Below are positions 5,496-6,631 of a DNA stretch of 6,631 nt, in pieces. Positions within the stretch are counted from its first letter, which is position 1, and the number at the start of each line of letters is the position of its first letter. The stretch lies in the NCBI GenBank assembly GCA_003096255.1, contig PIXS01000282.1, forward strand, positions 1-6,631, given 5' to 3'. The notes under the pieces are model-generated. The model was not told the DNA's origin and did no database searches. It worked only from the letters and a program-made list of their open reading frames with translations. The translations under genes were made by a program, and so were the position numbers. The DNA comes from Candidatus Bathyarchaeum sp. Lineage in GTDB: Archaea > Thermoproteota > Bathyarchaeia > Bathyarchaeales > Bathyarchaeaceae.

Positions 5496-5516
5496 AAAAC
5501 GACAGCAGCAACGTCG
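5496..5516 (-). terminator. Weak hairpin and T-run behind mgsA
   Basis: On the minus strand CGAC and GTCG (5513-5516 and 5500-5503) can form a 4-bp stem, followed by TTTTAG (5494-5499). It lies just after the 5522 stop. The stem is short, so the call is tentative. Confidence 0.25.
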
Positions 5517-5521
5517 CCGCA

Positions 5522-5989
5522 CTAATTGTATTTACCGTTTAGAGTGCGTTGCCTGTAGTTCTCGTAGTCTGGGATTATTCGGTCATACTCTTTATCCATC
5601 AAAGTGGACGAAACCATAAAATCCGCCGTAGAACGGTTACAAGCCACAGGAATATTCCACACCACAGCCATGCGTAAAAGAGCCTTAACATCAGGGTCAT
5701 GGGGCTGAGATTCCAGAGGGTCCCAGAAAAAGATAAGAAAATCTATTTCGCCGTTAGCGATTTTGGCTCCAATTTGCATGTCACCGCCAAGGGGGCCGCT
5801 TTTGAGCCTGGTTACGTTTAGTCCTGCTTTTTCGAGGACTTTTCCAGTGGTTCCTGTTGCGTAAAGTTCGTGCAGACTCAAAAGATACTTGTTAAACTCT
5901 ACCCACGTCAACAGGTCTTCTTTTTTGTGGTCGTGAGCAACCAGTGCGATTCGTTTTCGTTTTGTCATTATAACTGTCTGGCCGTTCAT
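5522..5989 (-). CDS. mgsA: Methylglyoxal synthase
   Basis: This cytoplasmic enzyme converts dihydroxyacetone phosphate to methylglyoxal and phosphate. The 155-residue protein is the normal family length and collinear with E. coli MgsA. The matching blocks are [10 protein letters not shown] (14-23), Y-A-T-G-T-T-G (43-49), [14 protein letters not shown] (64-77), LIFFWDPL (85-92), [13 protein letters not shown] (96-108), VWNIPVACN (110-118) and I-I-P-D-Y (around 138-142). Catalytic and phosphate-binding residues known from the E. coli enzyme are present: Asp20, Lys23, Thr45-Thr48, Asp70 (E. coli Asp71), Asp90, His97 and Asp100. The start at 5989 has GAGGT (5997-6001) 7 bp upstream; ATG 5968 is a poorer choice. 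A TATA box lies just after the upstream radical SAM stop, so it has its own promoter, with a 16-bp motif shared with the DUF1786 gene. The sequence is strikingly bacterial in character for an archaeal setting. Confidence 0.96.
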   Translation of the reverse strand: MNGQTVIMTKRKRIALVAHDHKKEDLLTWVEFNKYLLSLHELYATGTTGKVLEKAGLNVTRLKSGPLGGDMQIGAKIANGEIDFLIFFWDPLESQPHDPDVKALLRMAVVWNIPVACNRSTADFMVSSTLMDKEYDRIIPDYENYRQRTLNGKYN

Positions 5990-6016
5990 CTTCTTTACCT
6001 CTAGTATGGACTACCT

Positions 6017-6032
6017 TCTTAACAGTATCAAA
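6017..6032 (-). promoter_or_regulatory. Shared promoter motif TTTGATACTGTTAAGA, copy 2
   Basis: Exact copy of the sequence at 1333-1348, here on the minus strand. It begins about 16 bp after the centre of the mgsA TATA box and spans the predicted start near 6022. The Shine-Dalgarno sequence and ATG lie further downstream than in copy 1, so the motif is tied to the promoter and not to the ribosome binding site. Confidence 0.5.
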
Positions 6033-6043
6033 GAAAAGATTTT

Positions 6044-6051
6044 GCTATAAA
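6044..6051 (-). promoter_or_regulatory. TATA box of mgsA
   Basis: The minus strand reads TTTATAGC, 2 bp past the stop codon of the radical SAM gene. A start near 6022 would leave a leader of about 33 nt carrying GAGGT at 5997-6001. Read-through from the upstream gene remains possible. Confidence 0.45.
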
Positions 6052-6053
6052 CT

Positions 6054-6631
6054 CTATTGCTTGTCCTTTTTAGAGTCAGAACCTTTGGGCTGATAGTTGC
6101 ACCATGGGTCGTCTTCTAGGTAGTCGCCTTTCATTTCTGTTGGCTCATGCAATGCGCCACAAAAGTCCATCTGGTAAGCAGTTACTCCGTAGGCTCTTGC
6201 GCGGCACCCTCCACAGTCTTCCTGGTGGTCGCAGATTCTGCATTTTCCTTTTAGCTGGTCAAAGTCCCGAAGTGACTTGAAAACTTCGGAGTTGGTCCAG
6301 ATGTCTTTGAAGGATTTTTCTCGGATGTTGCCTAGAGTAACTGGCATGTAAGGACAGGGCGTAACCTCTCCCGAAGGATAAATTCGACAGTAATAAAGGC
6401 CAGCCATGCAGCCCCGAACCCAACGGGACATGTCAACGCCCTGGTCTTTGGCTATTCGCATAAACTGAGGAGCACAAGACGGCTTGACGTTCAGCTTATA
6501 CTTTGTAGTTTTTGCCAACGTGTTCTGTATCCTCTCTTCGTACATTTCGGGAGTAATGTCTTCAATGTCTGTTCCCCTTCCCGTGGGAACTAAAAAGAAC
6601 AAATGAAAGTTCTCAACCCCCAAGCTTTCCG
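6054..6631 (-). CDS. Radical SAM/SPASM protein, AhbC/AhbD-like, C-terminal part (5' end off right edge)
   Basis: The frame is open to the right edge, where it reads E-S-L-G-V-E-N, so this is the C-terminal part of a longer protein; the codon at 6621-6623 is an internal Leu and not a start. The CxxxCxxC SAM-binding motif must lie outside the window. The segment V-P-T-G-R-G-T-D-I near the left end and the cysteine pattern match AhbC/AhbD-type enzymes of the alternative, siroheme-dependent haem pathway. Cysteines, numbered from Leu 6623, are C72, C79, C90, C128, C131, C137, C140 and C175, enough for auxiliary [4Fe-4S] clusters. T-L-G-N-I-R-E-K-S-F-K-D-I-W (96-109) and CGGCRARAYG (137-146) are typical. 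Between this and GDYLEDDPWC (166-175) there are about 19 residues, with an extra Cys155, that I do not expect in AhbD. A peptide- or cofactor-modifying paralogue is the alternative. Confidence 0.8.
   Translation of the reverse strand, partial: ESLGVENFHLFFLVPTGRGTDIEDITPEMYEERIQNTLAKTTKYKLNVKPSCAPQFMRIAKDQGVDMSRWVRGCMAGLYYCRIYPSGEVTPCPYMPVTLGNIREKSFKDIWTNSEVFKSLRDFDQLKGKCRICDHQEDCGGCRARAYGVTAYQMDFCGALHEPTEMKGDYLEDDPWCNYQPKGSDSKKDKQ

Noticed and set aside
5431..5619. Plus-strand frame of 62 codons divergent from the ArsR-like gene
   Set aside because: It runs over the operator and into the 3' end of mgsA, has no recognised motif, and starts inside the regulator's leader.
6621..6623. TTG as the start of a 189-residue radical SAM protein
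   Set aside because: The frame stays open to the window edge (E-S-L...) and the encoded part lacks the SAM-binding CxxxCxxC, so the true start lies beyond 6631.

Overview
The window (GC content in the low-to-mid 40s per cent by eye) looks like chromosomal DNA of an archaeon. A Bathyarchaeia/Thermoproteota-like lineage is my best guess, but there is no marker gene to prove it. The evidence is a set of AT-rich TATA-like boxes about 26 bp upstream of inferred transcription starts, apparently leaderless genes next to genes with short Shine-Dalgarno leaders, and families frequent in archaea: a DUF1786 protein, a MOT1-type transporter, an archaeal-style CitG homologue and an AhbC/AhbD-like radical SAM protein. 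There are nine coding regions, eight on the minus strand. No tRNA, rRNA, CRISPR array, insertion sequence or origin was recognised.

Left part (1-1358): a MOP-superfamily polysaccharide flippase runs off the left edge on the minus strand. Upstream of it are a strong TATA box and a 10-bp direct repeat. A winged-helix regulator (711-1172) follows, apparently leaderless, with a hairpin/T-tract terminator behind it. The 186-bp divergent region to the next gene contains a 12-bp palindrome and two opposed promoters.

Middle (1359-4602): the only plus-strand gene encodes a DUF1786 protein with an ASKHA-like N-terminus. It converges on a MOT1-family sulfate/molybdate transporter gene, which lies behind a triphosphoribosyl-dephospho-CoA synthase (CitG/MdcB) family gene on the same strand. 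The transporter also seems to have its own promoter.

Right part (4603-6631): a 233-bp gene-free gap is followed by a two-gene operon, an ArsR-like winged-helix protein and a small two-TM protein with a coiled-coil tail, coupled by an ATGA overlap. Two near-identical 15-bp palindromic sites 18 bp apart overlap the operon's promoter, which is the layout of an autoregulated operator. Upstream lie methylglyoxal synthase (mgsA), very like the bacterial enzyme with all key residues, and the C-terminal part of an AhbC/AhbD-like radical SAM/SPASM protein that runs off the right edge.

The least expected signal is a 16-bp sequence, TTTGATACTGTTAAGA, found identically in the promoters of the DUF1786 gene and of mgsA, about 4.7 kb apart on opposite strands. 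In both it lies at the same distance behind the TATA box, which suggests co-regulation of an uncharacterised protein with methylglyoxal production.
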